From Anniella stebbinsi (lineage: Eukaryota; Chordata; Lepidosauria; Squamata; Anniellidae): 64,000 bases of DNA. The translations under genes were made by a program, and so were the position numbers. Positions 21,636 to 32,439 of this stretch are shown one piece after another. Where the stretch lies: contig JARDYH010000001.1 of the NCBI GenBank assembly GCA_029215795.1, forward strand, positions 193,509,654 to 193,573,653, in the 5' to 3' direction. Position 1 is the first letter of the stretch; every line of letters begins with the position of its first letter. Below the pieces are notes generated by a model. It did no database searches, was not told the origin of the DNA, and saw nothing but the letters and a program-made list of their open reading frames with translations.

Positions 21636-22790
21636 TAGGGATGTGCACTGACCCCCCGGATCGGATCGGATAGCGGATCGGAATCGGACCTGGGGGGTCG
21701 GATCGGATCGGATCGGATTGCATCGTGTGTCGGATCGGATCGGATCGGATCCGATTCCGATCCGCGGATCGGATTTTCCGATCCGGATCGGACGCCATTT
21801 TGAATGCTTTTTCCTATAGCAAATTATTGTTTTATAAAAACGCCTATAACTTTTTCATTTTTAAAGACAGAAGGATGAAACTTGGGCACATTGTACACTG
21901 GTTAGGGATAGGTATCTGTGAGAAATTTCAGAAAGATTGGTGCATGCAGTTTGTGGCAATTAATTTTTTAATAAATAACATGGAATGCCTATAACTCGGT
22001 CATTTTTAAAGTTACACACATGAAACTTTGCCACATTGTAGGTGGTACCTTGGGACCCACGTGTGTGAAATCCCAGAACCGTGGGTGCTTGCCTGGTGTG
22101 GCAATGAATTTTTGAAAAATGGGTAGTAGTGGGGTAAATGCAGTTATGCCTCCCATGTTTTTATTTTTAAAGATACAAACAGGACACTTCGGCACATTAC
22201 AGGGAACACTTCCCTTGATATGTGTGTAAAATTTCAGACAGCTAGCTCCAGGCATGTGTTGGCAATGAATTGTTGAAAATTGGGTAGCAGTGGGGTAAAA
22301 TACAGTTTTGCCTCCCATTTTTTTATTTTCAAAGATACAAACGGGAAACTTTGGCACATTGCAGGGAACACTGCACTTCAAATGTGTGTGAAATTTCCGG
22401 AAGCTAGGTGCAACATTGTAGTGGGAAACGAACGTTTATTCATGGCATTTCACATGGGATTTATGGGTTGGTTTTAAGAGCTACAAAGCTCTAACTCGCT
22501 CACATGGCACAGGACCTATGCCCGCTCAAACGCTGAAAATTTCACAAACTTTGGTGCAATGCTTTAGTGGGAAAACAAAGGTTTATTCATGGCATTTCAC
22601 ATGGGATTTATGGGTTGGTTTTAAGAGCTACAAAGCTCTAACTCGCTCACATGGCACAGGACCTATGCCCGCTCAAACGCTGAAAATTTCACAAACTTTG
22701 GTGCAATGCTTTAGTGGGAAAACAAAGGTTAAACTTTATTATTTTAAACCTTCAGGAAGGGGACATTGCCTGCCTGGTGTGGATTGGTAA
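21636..22790. repeat. Left long inverted arm of the hAT (L-type tip)
   Basis: The tip is TAGGGATGTGCACTGACCCC followed by about 140 bp packed with GGATC words, then GACGCCATTTTGAATGC. After that come modules at 147-160-bp spacing, each with a CCTATAAC or CCTCCCAT word, a TTTTTAAAG word, a GGCACATT-type word and a GTGAAATTTC-type word. The arm ends in two copies of a 147-bp unit containing GAGCTACAAAGCTC. It is the inverse of 32440-33729, which has one extra 147-bp unit. Confidence 0.9.
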
Positions 22791-23079
22791 TGAGGGAAGA
22801 AAGTTTCACTTATTCATTTGTAAAATGTAAAGTGATTGTAAATTGCTTTAGGGACCCATACATTTACATGACAAGACAGGTGTTGGTTGCAGGAATGCTA
22901 CCAAATGCACTAGTAGCTAATCCCAGGTAATAGCTATTCAGATCCTAGCTAATAGCTATTATTCAGATCCTAGCCTGGGAAGGGATCTTGCAGGATAAGT
23001 GATTGTTCTTTTCTTGTGTAGTATGTAATTCTAAACCAGAAGGCTGCTTTGATGTAGAGCCAATCCACATGGTCTCTTG
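22791..23079. other. AT-rich spacer inside the hAT
   Basis: Non-repetitive apart from a duplicated AGCTAATAGCTATT-like word near 22925-22970. On the minus strand it lies just downstream of the candidate terminal exon. No gene seen. Confidence 0.4.
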
Positions 23080-23685
23080 CAGCACCTAGTATTATTTATT
23101 TCTCCTTCCACAGCAGAATCTGGAAGGCGGGCAGGCAGGCTGGCATTTAATGGGCAAAGTCCAACTGCGGCGTTGGGGACTGGGTGACATTCTCCTTGAG
23201 GGCGAATGCCAAGTCCCATGGCTTGTGCGAGGAGGGCGGCTTGCTCTCTTTGCAGGAAGGATCTGGAAGGCGGCAGGCGGCATCAGCAGCGGGCGGGCAG
23301 GCTGGCATTTAATGGGCAAAGTCCAACAGCGGCGTTGGGGACTGGGTGACATTCTCCTTGAGGGCGAATGCCAAGTCCCATGGCTTGTGCGAGGAGGGCG
23401 GCTTGCTCTCTTTGCAGGAAGGATCTGGAAGGCGGCAGGCGGCATCAGCAGCGGGCGGGCAGGCTGGCATCCAGGGCAAAGTCCAACAGCGGCGTTGGGG
23501 ACTGGGTGACATTCTCCTTGAGGGCGAATGCCAAGTCCCATGGCTTGTGCGAGGAGGGCGGCTTGCTCTCTTTGCAGGAAGGATCTGGAAGGCGGCAGGC
23601 GGCATCAGCAGCGGGCGGGCAGGCTGGCATGTAATGGGCAAAGTCTCTCCTTTCCCGGGCACTGTGGCAGTGAGAGTTCCATAGG
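23080..23685 (-). ncRNA. Candidate terminal exon with a ~160-bp tandem repeat
   Basis: On the minus strand this begins after a strong acceptor (pyrimidine tract plus TTTTGCAG, exon start at 23685) with the same CCTATGGAACTC opening as the upstream modules. It then runs through about 3.5 copies of a unit of roughly 158-164 bp; the GGCAAAGTC word recurs near 23150, 23314, 23472 and 23637. It contains AATAAA at 23100-23095, the first such signal I could see downstream of the transposase. Coding status is unclear. A minus-strand frame (23541-23092) is open through the repeats and stops at the poly(A) signal, but this could be chance in GC-rich repeats. Confidence 0.45.
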
Positions 23686-26350
23686 CTGCAAAAGAAGAAG
23701 GGGGGGAAAAAAGAATGAATATTAGTTGACCACTTCAACACAACTAGCTCCCTTCCACCCAGGATTGCCCTTCCTGAGTGCCCACACCCCAGCAGGCACA
23801 CGGGGCTGCCTGCTCACTCGGAAGTTAGCAGGCAGACAGCCAACCTTCAGTTAGGTGGAAGGTGCCCCCCCCATTCACAGAACACTTACCGTAGTCCTCC
23901 TGAGGGCGTTGTTGATAAGATGCCACTTCCAGGCGGGCAGTGACGGGCAGGTGGGCAGTCTGCATTACCGTCTCTCCTGGGCACTGTGGCAAAGAGTTCC
24001 ATAGGCTGCAAAAGAAGAAGGGGGGGGGAAGAATATGAGAAAAATGATACTTTTCCACCACTGGCTCCCTCCCACCCAAGACTGGCATGTGCCCGGTCCT
24101 GAGTGCCCACGCCCCAGCAGGCACACGGGGCTGCCTGCTTGCTTACTCGTGGGTAAGCTCTCTGACAGGCTCTTACCAGAGTCGTGCGGGCGACGTGAAT
24201 CGATGGGCCACCTCCATGCGGCCGTGGCTGGGGCAGATGGGCAGTCTGGATTCACGGGTGCGCTTTGCGCAGTGGCGAAGAGTTCCATAGGCTGCAAAAG
24301 AAGGAGGGGGGGGGGAAAAGAATGAATATTAGTTGACCACTTTAACACAACCAGCTCCCTTCCACCCAGGATTGCCCTTCCTGAGTGCCCACACCAAAGC
24401 AGGCACACGGGGCTGCCTGCTCACTCGGAAGTTAGCAGGCAGACAGCCACCCTTTAGTTAAGTGGAAGGTGCCCCCCCATTCACAGAACACTTACCGTAG
24501 TCCTCCTGAGGGCGTTGTTGATAAGATGCCACTTCCAGGCGGGCAGTGACGGGCAGGTGGGCAGTCTGCATTACCGTCTCTCCTGGGCACTGTGGCAAAG
24601 AGTTCCATAGGCTGCAAAAGAAGAAGGGGGGGGGAAGAATATGAGAAAAAATGATACTTTTCCACCACTGGCTCCCTCCCACCCAAGACTGGCATGTGCC
24701 CGGTCCTGAGTGCCCACGCCCCAGCAGGCACACGGGGCTGCCTGCTTGCTTACTCGTGGGTAAGCTGTCTGACAGGCTCTTACCAGAGTCGTGCGGGCGA
24801 CGTGAATCGATGGGCCACCTCCATGCGGCCGTGGCTGGGGCAGATGGGCAGTCTGGATTCACGGGTGCGCTTTGCGCAGTGGCGAAGAGTTCCATAGGCT
24901 GCAAAAGAAGGAGGGGGGGGGAAAAGAATGAATATTAGTTGACCACTTTAACACAACCAGCTCCCTTCCACCCAGGATTGCCCTTCCTGAGTGCCCACGC
25001 CCCAGCAGGCACACGGGGCTGCCTGCTCACTCGGAAGTTAGCAGGCAGACAGCCAACCTTCAGTTAGGTGGAAGGTGCCCCCCCCCATTCACAGAACACT
25101 TACCATAGTCCTGAGGGCGTTGAGGACTCGGTGAGATTCTCCTGGAGGACCCCTAGTCCCATGGCTTGTGCAAGGAAGGCGGCTGGCCCGCCTCGCAGGA
25201 ACGATCTGGAAGGCGGCAGGTGGCATCAGCAGCGGGCGGGCAGGCTGGCATGTAATGGGCAAAGTCTCTCCTTTCCCGGGCACTGTGGCAGTGAGAGTGC
25301 CATAGGCTGCAAAAGAAGGAGGGGGGGGGGGAAAGAATGAATATTAGTTGACCACTTTAACACAACCAGCTCCCTTCCACCCAGGATTGCCCTTCCTGAG
25401 TGCCCACGCCCCAGCAGGCACACGGGGCTGCCTGCTCACTCGGAAGTTAGCAGGCAGACAGCCAACCTTCAGTTAGGTGGAAGGTGCCCCCCCCATTCAC
25501 AGAACACTTACCGTAGTCCTCCTGAGGGCGTTGTTGATAAGATGCCACTTCCAGGCGGGCAGTGACGGGCAGGTGGGCAGTCTGCATTACCGTCTCTCCT
25601 GGGCACTGTGGCAAAGAGTTCCATAGGCTGCAAAAGAAGAAGGGGGGGGGGAAGAATATGAGAAAAATGATACTTTTCCACCACTGGCTCCCTCCCACCC
25701 AAGACTGGCATGTGCCCGGTCCTGAGTGCCCACGCCCCAGCAGGCACACGGGGCTGCCTGCTTGCTTACTCGTGGGTAAGCTGTCTGACAGGCTCTTACC
25801 AGAGTCGTGCGGGCGACGTGAATCGATGGGCCACCTCCATGCGGCCGTGGCTGGGGCAGATGGGCAGTCTGGATTCACGGGTGCGCTTTGCGCAGTGGCG
25901 AAGAGTTCCATAGGCTGCAAAAGAAGGAGGGGGGGGGGGAAAGAATGAATATTAGTTGACCACTTTAATACAACCAGCTCCCTTCCACCCAGGATTGCCC
26001 TTCCTGAGTGCCCACGCCCCAGCAGGCACACGGGGCTGCCTGCTCACTCGGAAGTTAGCAGGCAGACAGCCAACCTTCAGTTAGGTGGAAGGTGCCCCCC
26101 CCCCATTCACAGAACACTTACCATAGTCCTGAGGGCGTTGAGGACTCGGTGAGATTCTCCTGGAGGACCCCTAGTCCCATGGCTTGTGCAAGGAAGGCGG
26201 CTGGCCCGCCTCGCAGGAACGATCTGGAAGGCGGCAGGTGGCATCAGCAGCGGGCGGGCAGGCTGGCATGTAATGGGCAAAGTCTCTCCTTTCCCGGGCA
26301 CTGTGGCAGTGAGAGTGCCATAGGCTGCAAAAGAAGAGGAGGGGGATAAT
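23686..26350 (-). repeat. Tandem array of splice-flanked exon-like modules
   Basis: On the minus strand, eight modules each follow a C/T-rich tract ending TTTTGCAG, open with CCTATGG, and end at a good donor (ACG, CTG or ATG before GTAAG). Three kinds exist, of exactly fixed length. Type A, 116 bp: 25627-25512, 24611-24496, 24005-23890. Type B, 115 bp: 25914-25800, 24898-24784, 24291-24177. Type C, 203 bp: 26324-26122, 25306-25104. A fourth type B copy is at 26946-26832. The order in transcription direction is B-C-B-A-C-B-A-B-A, then the terminal module. The ~1,017-bp spacing of the C copies shows higher-order duplication. Lengths are not multiples of three, so the modules may be non-coding or alternatively used. 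Transcription is inferred, not shown. Confidence 0.55.
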
Positions 26351-26652
26351 GAATATTACATGAATACTTTTATACTGCAAAAGAAGAAAGGAAAATAAAT
26401 AAAGATTTGTATTAAATAATTAATACATGCAAGTCCTACTAGTCTCCCACCGGCACACTTCTCTTGTTTGTGATGCAATCCTCTTTCTCCTGCTGCACCC
26501 CTCCCTTTCTAAATCACTCTTCTGAGCCCATTGTTAGAGGGATTGGCTATCCTTTTGTGTCTGGCAGGACACAGCTTACCGGATCATTAGAGAATCACCA
26601 TTTCTTTTGTCCTTGGGTTATTCATTCACTCCTAATAGCACCCTACGTTAGG
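26351..26652. other. Unique spacer inside the hAT
   Basis: Not repetitive. AATAAATAAA on the plus strand near 26393 could be a chance poly(A) word. No gene seen. Confidence 0.4.
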
Positions 26653-26822
26653 CTGACCAGATCAAATCCAGGTCAGGGTTCCTAACTTCAGCAGTTGTAG
26701 AGAAAAGGGAATTTCTGCCAGTGTCATTTGTATGGAATTAGTTCCTGCTGAGATTCCCTCTTCATCACAACAGTTAAAGGTGCAGGGGCCCTGCCTTCTT
26801 TTCTATATGGCCACTCTGCCTG
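26653..26822. mobile_element. Half of a GTGACC-family MITE, captured in the hAT
   Basis: It starts GGCTGACCAGATCAAATCC and reads like the left half of the MITE at 3185-3504, ending at the middle (GGCCACTCTGCCTGCA). The right half is missing, and the sequence continues directly into a type B module at 26832. Confidence 0.75.
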
Positions 26823-27196
26823 CACTCTTACCTGAGTCGTAGGGGTGACGTGAATCGAGGGGCCACCTCCATGTGGCCGTGGCTGGGGCAGATGGGCAGT
26901 CTGGAATCACGGGTGCGCTTTGCGCAGTGGCGAAGAGTTCCATAGGCTGCAAAAGAAGGAGGGGGGGGGAAAAGAATTAACATGAGATAAATCATACTTT
27001 TCCACCATTGGCTCCCTCTCACCCAGGACTGGCATCTGCCCGGTCCTGAGTGCCCACGCCCCAGTAGGCACACGAGGCTGCCTGCTTGCTTACTCGGAAG
27101 TAAGATCTCAGACTGCCCCACTTCTGGACACTCTCAGGTGTCCCTGCGTTGACTGCACACACTTACCTTATTCGTGCAGCCGCTGTGGATCGGAGG
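26823..27196 (-). repeat. First splice-flanked module and spacer
   Basis: A 115-bp type B module lies at 26946-26832 on the minus strand, with intact TTTTGCAG acceptor and GGTAAGAGTG donor. It is the most upstream copy of the array and is separated from the rest by the MITE half. 26947-27196 resembles the intron sequence between the other modules. Confidence 0.5.
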
Positions 27197-28250
27197 ACTC
27201 CAGTGGCACATAGGCTCCTCCAGGCAAAGTCACATTGGCATAGGCTCCTCCAGGCAAAGTCACATTGGCATAGGCTCCTCCAGGCAAAGTCACATTGGCA
27301 TAGGCTCCTCCAGGCAAAGTCACAGTGGCACATAGGCTCCTCCAGGCAAAGTCACAGTGGCATAGGCTCCTCCAGGCAAAGTCACGTTGGCATAGGCTCC
27401 TCCAGGCAAAGTCACAGTGGCACATAGGCTCCTCCAGGCAAAGTCACATTGGCATAGGCTCCTCCAGGCAAAGTCACATTGGCATAGGCTCCTCCAGGCA
27501 AAGTCACATTGGCATAGGCTCCTCCAGGCAAAGTCACAGTGGCACATAGGCTCCTCCAGGCAAAGTCACAGTGGCATAGGCTCCTCCAGGCAAAGTCACG
27601 TTGGCATAGGCTCCTCCAGGCAAAGTCACAGTGGCACATAGGCTCCTCCAGGCAAAGTCACATTGGCATAGGCTCCTCCAGGCAAAGTCACATTGGCATA
27701 GGCTCCTCCAGGCAAAGTCACATTGGCATAGGCTCCTCCAGGCAAAGTCCCAGTGGCACATAGGCTCCTCCAGGCAAAGTCACATTGGCATAGGCTCCTC
27801 CAGGCAAAGTCACAGTGGCACATAGGCTCCTCCAGGCAAAGTCACAGTGGCATAGGCTCCTCCAGGCAAAGTCACGTTGGCATAGGCTCCTCCAGGCAAA
27901 GTCACAGTGGCACATAGGCTCCTCCAGGCAAAGTCACATTGGCATAGGCTCCTCCAGGCAAAGTCACAGTGGCACATAGGCTCCTCCAGGCAAAGTCACA
28001 GTGGCACATAGGCTCCTCCAGGCAAAGTCACGTTGGCATAGGCTCCTCCAGGCAAAGTCACAGTGGCACATAGGCTCCTCCAGGCAAAGTCACAGTTTGG
28101 CACAGCTCCCTCCAGGCAAAGTCACAGTTTGGCACAGCTCCCTCCAGGCAAAGTCCCAGTGGCACAGGCTCCTCCAGGCAAAGTCACAGTTTGGCACAGC
28201 TCCCTCCAGGCAAAGTCACAGTTTGGCACAGCTCCCTCCAGGCAAAGTCC
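27197..28250. repeat. Minisatellite of 30/32-bp units
   Basis: About 29 units to 28095 share AGGCTCCTCCAGGCAAAGTC, in a 30-bp form with CATTGGCAT and a 32-bp form with CAGTGGCACAT. From 28096 to 28250 a variant with TTTGGCACAGCTCCC takes over. The mixture of lengths and the higher-order repetition of unit order suggest unequal exchange. Reading frames are open on both strands only because the units lack stops; I do not treat them as genes. Confidence 0.9.
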
Positions 28251-28440
28251 CAGTGGCAGAGGCAAAGTCCCAGTGGCAGAGGCAAAGTCCCACTGGCAGA
28301 GGCAAAGTCACAGCTGCATGGGCCCCTCCAGGCAAAGTCCCAGTGGCAGAGGCAAAGTCCCAGTGGCAGAGGCAAAGTCCCAGTGGCAGAGGCAAAGTCC
28401 CACTGGCAGAGGCAAAGTCACAGCTGCATGGGCACATCCA
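28251..28440. repeat. Minisatellite of 20-bp units
   Basis: Units of CCCAGTGGCAGAGGCAAAGT type, clearly derived from the neighbouring 30-bp repeat (shared GGCAAAGTC). They are interrupted by a longer unit with CAGCTGCATGGGC, itself duplicated. Confidence 0.85.
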
Positions 28441-28445
28441 GGCAG

Positions 28446-28727
28446 GCAGGCGGGCAGAGGCAGAGGCAGAGGCGGGCATGATGCCAGGCGCTTGCGCATT
28501 GCACAAGTAAGCAATAGAACCGTGAGACCAGCCCACGCATTCCGGCTACTTCACAATGGCGGCAACCTAGCAGGCGGGCAGGCAGGCAGGCAGGCAGGGG
28601 CAGAGGCAGAGGCGGGCATGATGCCAGGCGCTTGCGCATTGCACAAGTAAGCAATAGAACCGTGAGACCAGCCCACGCATTCCGGCTACTTCACAATGGC
28701 GGCAACCTAGCAGGTGGGCAGGCGGGC
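28446..28727. repeat. Direct duplication of about 135 bp
   Basis: Two near-identical copies carry GGCGGGCATGATGCCAGGCG and ACAATGGCGGCAACCTAGCA. They are separated by a GGCAGGCAGG run that varies in length. Confidence 0.85.
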
Positions 28728-29313
28728 AGGCAGTTTTTTAAATCATATAGCCAAAATAAACACAACACACAGTGACAGCCCTGCAAGGCTGCCACATAAG
28801 TCCAAAAGACACAGTCAGAAACAGTGTGGGATGCTGCTTGTCATCCACTCAATGTAGGAGCCTGGAAGAGGAATCCTATCGCGTCCTTCGTTCATAGTCA
28901 GAGAGGTGCATGCGTTCCTTGGCGATAAAATTAAGCCTTCTTCTTATCCAAAGTTCTCATGAGCCTCTGACGTGGTCTTACAAGAAGAAACGCCCATGGA
29001 AGTGTGGGACCTTACAGAAGGCCTGGAGGGAGCCATCGGAGTCCAATTTCAGAGGCACACGTGCAAGCACATTGGTTCAAGTCAAACAACATAGAATGTG
29101 TGAGATGCTTGTGCATCCCCTCAATGTAAGAGGCTAGGAGAAGAAACTAGATCCCTTCGGGATCCATCGTTCAGAGTTGAGTTACTGAGCTGTAAACAAC
29201 ACAGCCAGTAAATTAAAGTAAAGAAAATTAATTAACCGAAAATAAGAATTAAAAAATCAAGGGCCTGCCGGTGCCTGCCCAAAGGTGTGGGATGGATGGG
29301 GGGTGCCTGCCAA
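28728..29313. other. Sequence downstream of the transposase
   Basis: No second gene is visible. A word cluster (CTCAATGTA, GAGGAATCCTATC, CATAGTCAGAG) near 28848-28905 recurs in diverged form near 29118-29180. I saw no AATAAA on the minus strand here, so the transposase transcript may extend further. Confidence 0.4.
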
Positions 29314-31753
29314 TTACTCCCCCGCGGGCATGAGGGTGGGGTATCCCAGCAGGGGCAGATTGACCTTGAGGAAGACCAGCTGCTCCACAATCTCAGCGTC
29401 CAAGCGAGAGCGGTGGGGTGTGACCACGTCGCCCGCCATGGAAAACACCCGCTCGCTTGGAACGCTGGACGGTGGGCAGCTGATTCTGTCCATGGCCACC
29501 CGCGCCAGATCAGGCCACATCTGGCGCCGAGATGACCAGTAGGCCAGGGGTTCGATGGAGCCGTCCTCCATCTGCTCCGCCAGGTAACGCTGCACTGCTG
29601 CTGCAGCGTCATCCTGGCGGCGGCTGGGTTGAGTGCCTCTATGCCCAACCGCAGCCTGCAAAGCCTTGTCCCAAAACCCCTGGCCTGTCCCCCTGCTGGG
29701 TGTGGTGGTGCTGGTGCCGCCGCTGCTGGTGGTGCTCAGCGGACTTAGCGCCTGGGCTTCGGTGGGCTCCTCCTCTGCCTGCCCAATCCTGGCATCCCGG
29801 GCCGCCCGAACGTCCGTCACCAGCATTTCCACCCAACCTGCCCGGGAAGTCTGCCCACATAACCCATCCTTGATGCGCGGGTCGCACATGGTGGCCAACA
29901 TGTACTGCCTCTCGTTGTAGAGAGGCTGGACCCGGCGGGATAGGCTTTCCCTCATCCTCGTCACCACTTCCTGCACCTCTGGCAGGAAGCGCCTGCCGGT
30001 GACGGCATCCCCGGCCTCCAGAAACTCGCCCATCTGATTCTGGAGATGCCTGGCCACGGGGAGCACCTGGCTGAGAAGGGCAGTGCTGCTGCTCAGGGTC
30101 TCGGTGGCCTCAAGGAACGGCTTGAGGACCACCAGAAGCTGGGACATGGCCTCCCACTGCTGCCTGGACAGTGGGGCCTGGATGCCAATGTCCCCGACCC
30201 TGAACATCTCGTGGACAACACGCTGTTGCTCCACCATACGCTCGAGCATGTGGTAGGTGGAGTTCCAACGTGTTGCCACGTCCTGCACTAGCCGGTGCTG
30301 CGGAAGTCCCAGCTCCTGCTGCTTCTCCCGCAGCAACCGACTGCCCTTCACGCTGTGGTGGAAATGCCCAGCCACCTTCCTGCAGCTCTCTAGGAGATTA
30401 CGGATTTGGGGAGGGAGAGGGGCCTTGCTGCCTCCAAGGCCATCCCTCACGACCAGGTTGAAGACGTGCGCGATGCAGCGGATGCCCTCAAATCCGCCAT
30501 CGCGCACCGCCTTCAGCATATTGGCTCCCCCGTCCGTGACCATGTAACCGCGGGTGTGCTGGTGCCCGCCCAGCCACCCTGCCACCATGCGGTTCATGGC
30601 CTCCGTAATCTCCTCCGCCGTGTGGGACTGGTCCATGACTGCGGTATGAAGGAGGGCCCAGCGGCAGCCCTCCTTCCCAGTCCCAGAAGTCCTGGGTGCT
30701 TCCTGCCCTGAGGCTCCCCACCAGTGAGCCGTCAGGGACAGGTAAGCGTGCACTCCTCCTTCGCTGGACCAGATGTCCGAAGTGAAGTGCACCTTCTGTG
30801 CCTCTGCCTGGCACAGACGACCCAGAACTAACTCCCTGCATGCCTGGTACAGGGAGGGCACCACACGCCTGCTCAGGGTGGTGCGACACGGCGGCTTGTA
30901 GTATGGAACCACAAGAGCCATCAGCCTCTTGAAGCCTGCGTTCTCGACGAGGCTGAATGGCTGGTCATCCAACGCCACCATCTCACCGATGCAATTGGTG
31001 ATCTGGTTGGGCGCTGGAAAACGCCACCTTGTGGCTCCATACTTCCCCCACCCCATCTCTTCCATGGTGGCCTGGCGAAGCCTCTTGGGGATGGGAGGTT
31101 GAGAGCTGGCAGAAGTTGCAGGAGCCTTCTGCTTGCCCTTGCCGCTAGCACCAGTCTGCTGCGAGGTGCCCGCCTCGGTCCCAAGCAAAACAGACTGGTG
31201 GTGCCTCTGCATGTGGCGGGTGAGGTTCGTGGTGGTGAAGTGGCCTGGCATTTTTCCCCTGCTCACTGACATCTTGCAGTGGCGACAGACAGCAAAGCGG
31301 GAATCCACTGCCACCTCAAAGTGGTCCCACACCTTGCTTGCCTGTCGCTTCTGGGGTGACACAGACGGCCTGCCGGCGCCTTCGCTCTGTGGTGTCACCT
31401 CAGGAGCAAGGGAATGAGTGGAAGAGAGGACGGATTGTGGAGAGTAAGTCTCTGGTGCTGCCTGCTCTTCCTCTTGCCCCACATCAGAGTCCTCCTTCTC
31501 ACTCTGAACCTCGCTGACTTCCACAAGATCTGGGAAAAGATCAGTCAGCGGGTTCACAGGCTCACCCACCAAAGAAGGAGCTGGATATAGTGCTCCTTCT
31601 TCATGCCCACTGCTGCTCCCAGCACCTGCCTCATGTTGCTGAAAGAGTGCCCTGCAGGCACTACTTTGAGTTGCCTCTGCCTGCTTCTGCTGCCCCAGTG
31701 GAGAACGCCTCAGTTTAACTGGGGGTGTGGAAGTAGGCTGCCTGCTGCTGGTC

Positions 31754-31789
<36 letters not shown>

Positions 31790-31857
31790 CCATGCCCAGA
31801 GCGGCCTCTCCCAAATGCTGCCTTGGGAGCACCCCCCCTTTGAGTGCCACGCTTCAT
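29314..31857 (-). CDS. hAT transposase with BED zinc finger (ZBED-like), intact
   Basis: The enzyme would excise and insert the element by cutting at the terminal repeats in the nucleus. The frame is 847 codons without a break, starting at the ATG at 31857 (AAAATGA context). The N-terminus is low-complexity with an 11-residue alanine run (24-34) and an acidic stretch near 105-135. A BED finger follows at about 174-222: W177, then C191-x2-C194 and H215/H219-H220. The RNase H-like core shows FTSDIWSS (D361) and VTDGGANM (D442), CIAH (461-464) and RWNSTYHML (530-538). The C-terminal hAT dimerisation region has LAYWSSRR (771-778) and PSSVPSERVFSMAG (796-809); E802 is a candidate third acidic catalytic residue. 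Length and motif order fit the Ac-like/ZBED branch. All expected motifs are present, so activity is plausible but untested. Confidence 0.93.
31758..31792. repeat. (CAG)n tract in the transposase gene
   Basis: About eleven CAG units, read on the minus strand as GCT and coding the alanine run at residues 24-34. Such tracts vary in length between copies. Confidence 0.85.
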
Positions 31858-32439
31858 TTTATTTTTATTATTTATTTTTGTGTAAGTGTGTGCTTTGCTG
31901 ACTTTTTTTGTGTTTGTAGCAGCAGGCTACACAGCCCAGCAACACACACTCACTCACAAGCGCACACACAGAGAGAAAGAGAGAGAGAGAGAGAGGATAG
32001 AAATATTTTTTTATTATTTTTTTGGGTTTTTTTCAGAAAGCGAAAGTAGAACAAACACACTCACTGCAAAGACAAACTGAACTCACAGACAAACAAACGT
32101 GCTATCTAAGAAAGGAAAGGCAAGAGAGAAAGGAAAGCCAAGAGAGAGAACAAGAAAAGCTGAAGTAAAAGATCAGAAACTCCTCAAAACCACCTCCAAA
32201 TGCAATCAAATCAATTCAATCAATACAGTCTCTCCAACACAGCTCCAAAACACTCCCTAATCTCCTCCACGTTCAACCCACAAAGAGCCAGAAGGGCAGG
32301 GCTGAGAGAATATATACTGGTGCCCTCCTCCAGCATTGCGATTGGAGGCTGAAGAAAGTCTTCACAGGATTGGGTGATTCAGTCATGTATTCTAAAGCAC
32401 AATTGGTGGATCAAGCTGTCAAACACACACACACAAACA
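31858..32439 (-). promoter_or_regulatory. Candidate transposase promoter and 5' untranslated region
   Basis: On the minus strand a TATATA box (TATATATT at 32316-32309) lies about 25 bp downstream of a CCAAT box (32345-32341), an ordinary RNA polymerase II layout. Initiation would then fall near 32285, giving a 5' leader of about 420 bp that contains purine-rich runs and a (CT)n tract. This is read from the sequence only; an intron in the leader cannot be excluded. Confidence 0.5.

Noticed and set aside
21640..21800. GGATC arrays as satellite or telomere-like DNA
   Set aside because: They occur only within 200 bp of transposon tips and differ between tips, so they are subterminal element sequence.
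21989..22790. 130- and 90-codon frames in the hAT arms as possible accessory proteins
   Set aside because: They lie in subterminal repeats, are duplicated in the other arm, and lack motifs.
27197..28250. CRISPR-like array
   Set aside because: Units are contiguous without unique spacers and the sequence is vertebrate; it is a minisatellite.
27149..28654. Many overlapping open frames on both strands with repeated HRLLQAKSQW or LPGGAYANVT units
   Set aside because: They come from a stop-free minisatellite. The same repeats are open in several frames on both strands, unit lengths of 30 and 32 bp shift the frame, and there is no domain or start context.
29232..30889. Plus-strand and other minus-frame reading frames overlapping the transposase
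   Set aside because: They are GC-rich shadow frames of the 847-codon transposase gene.
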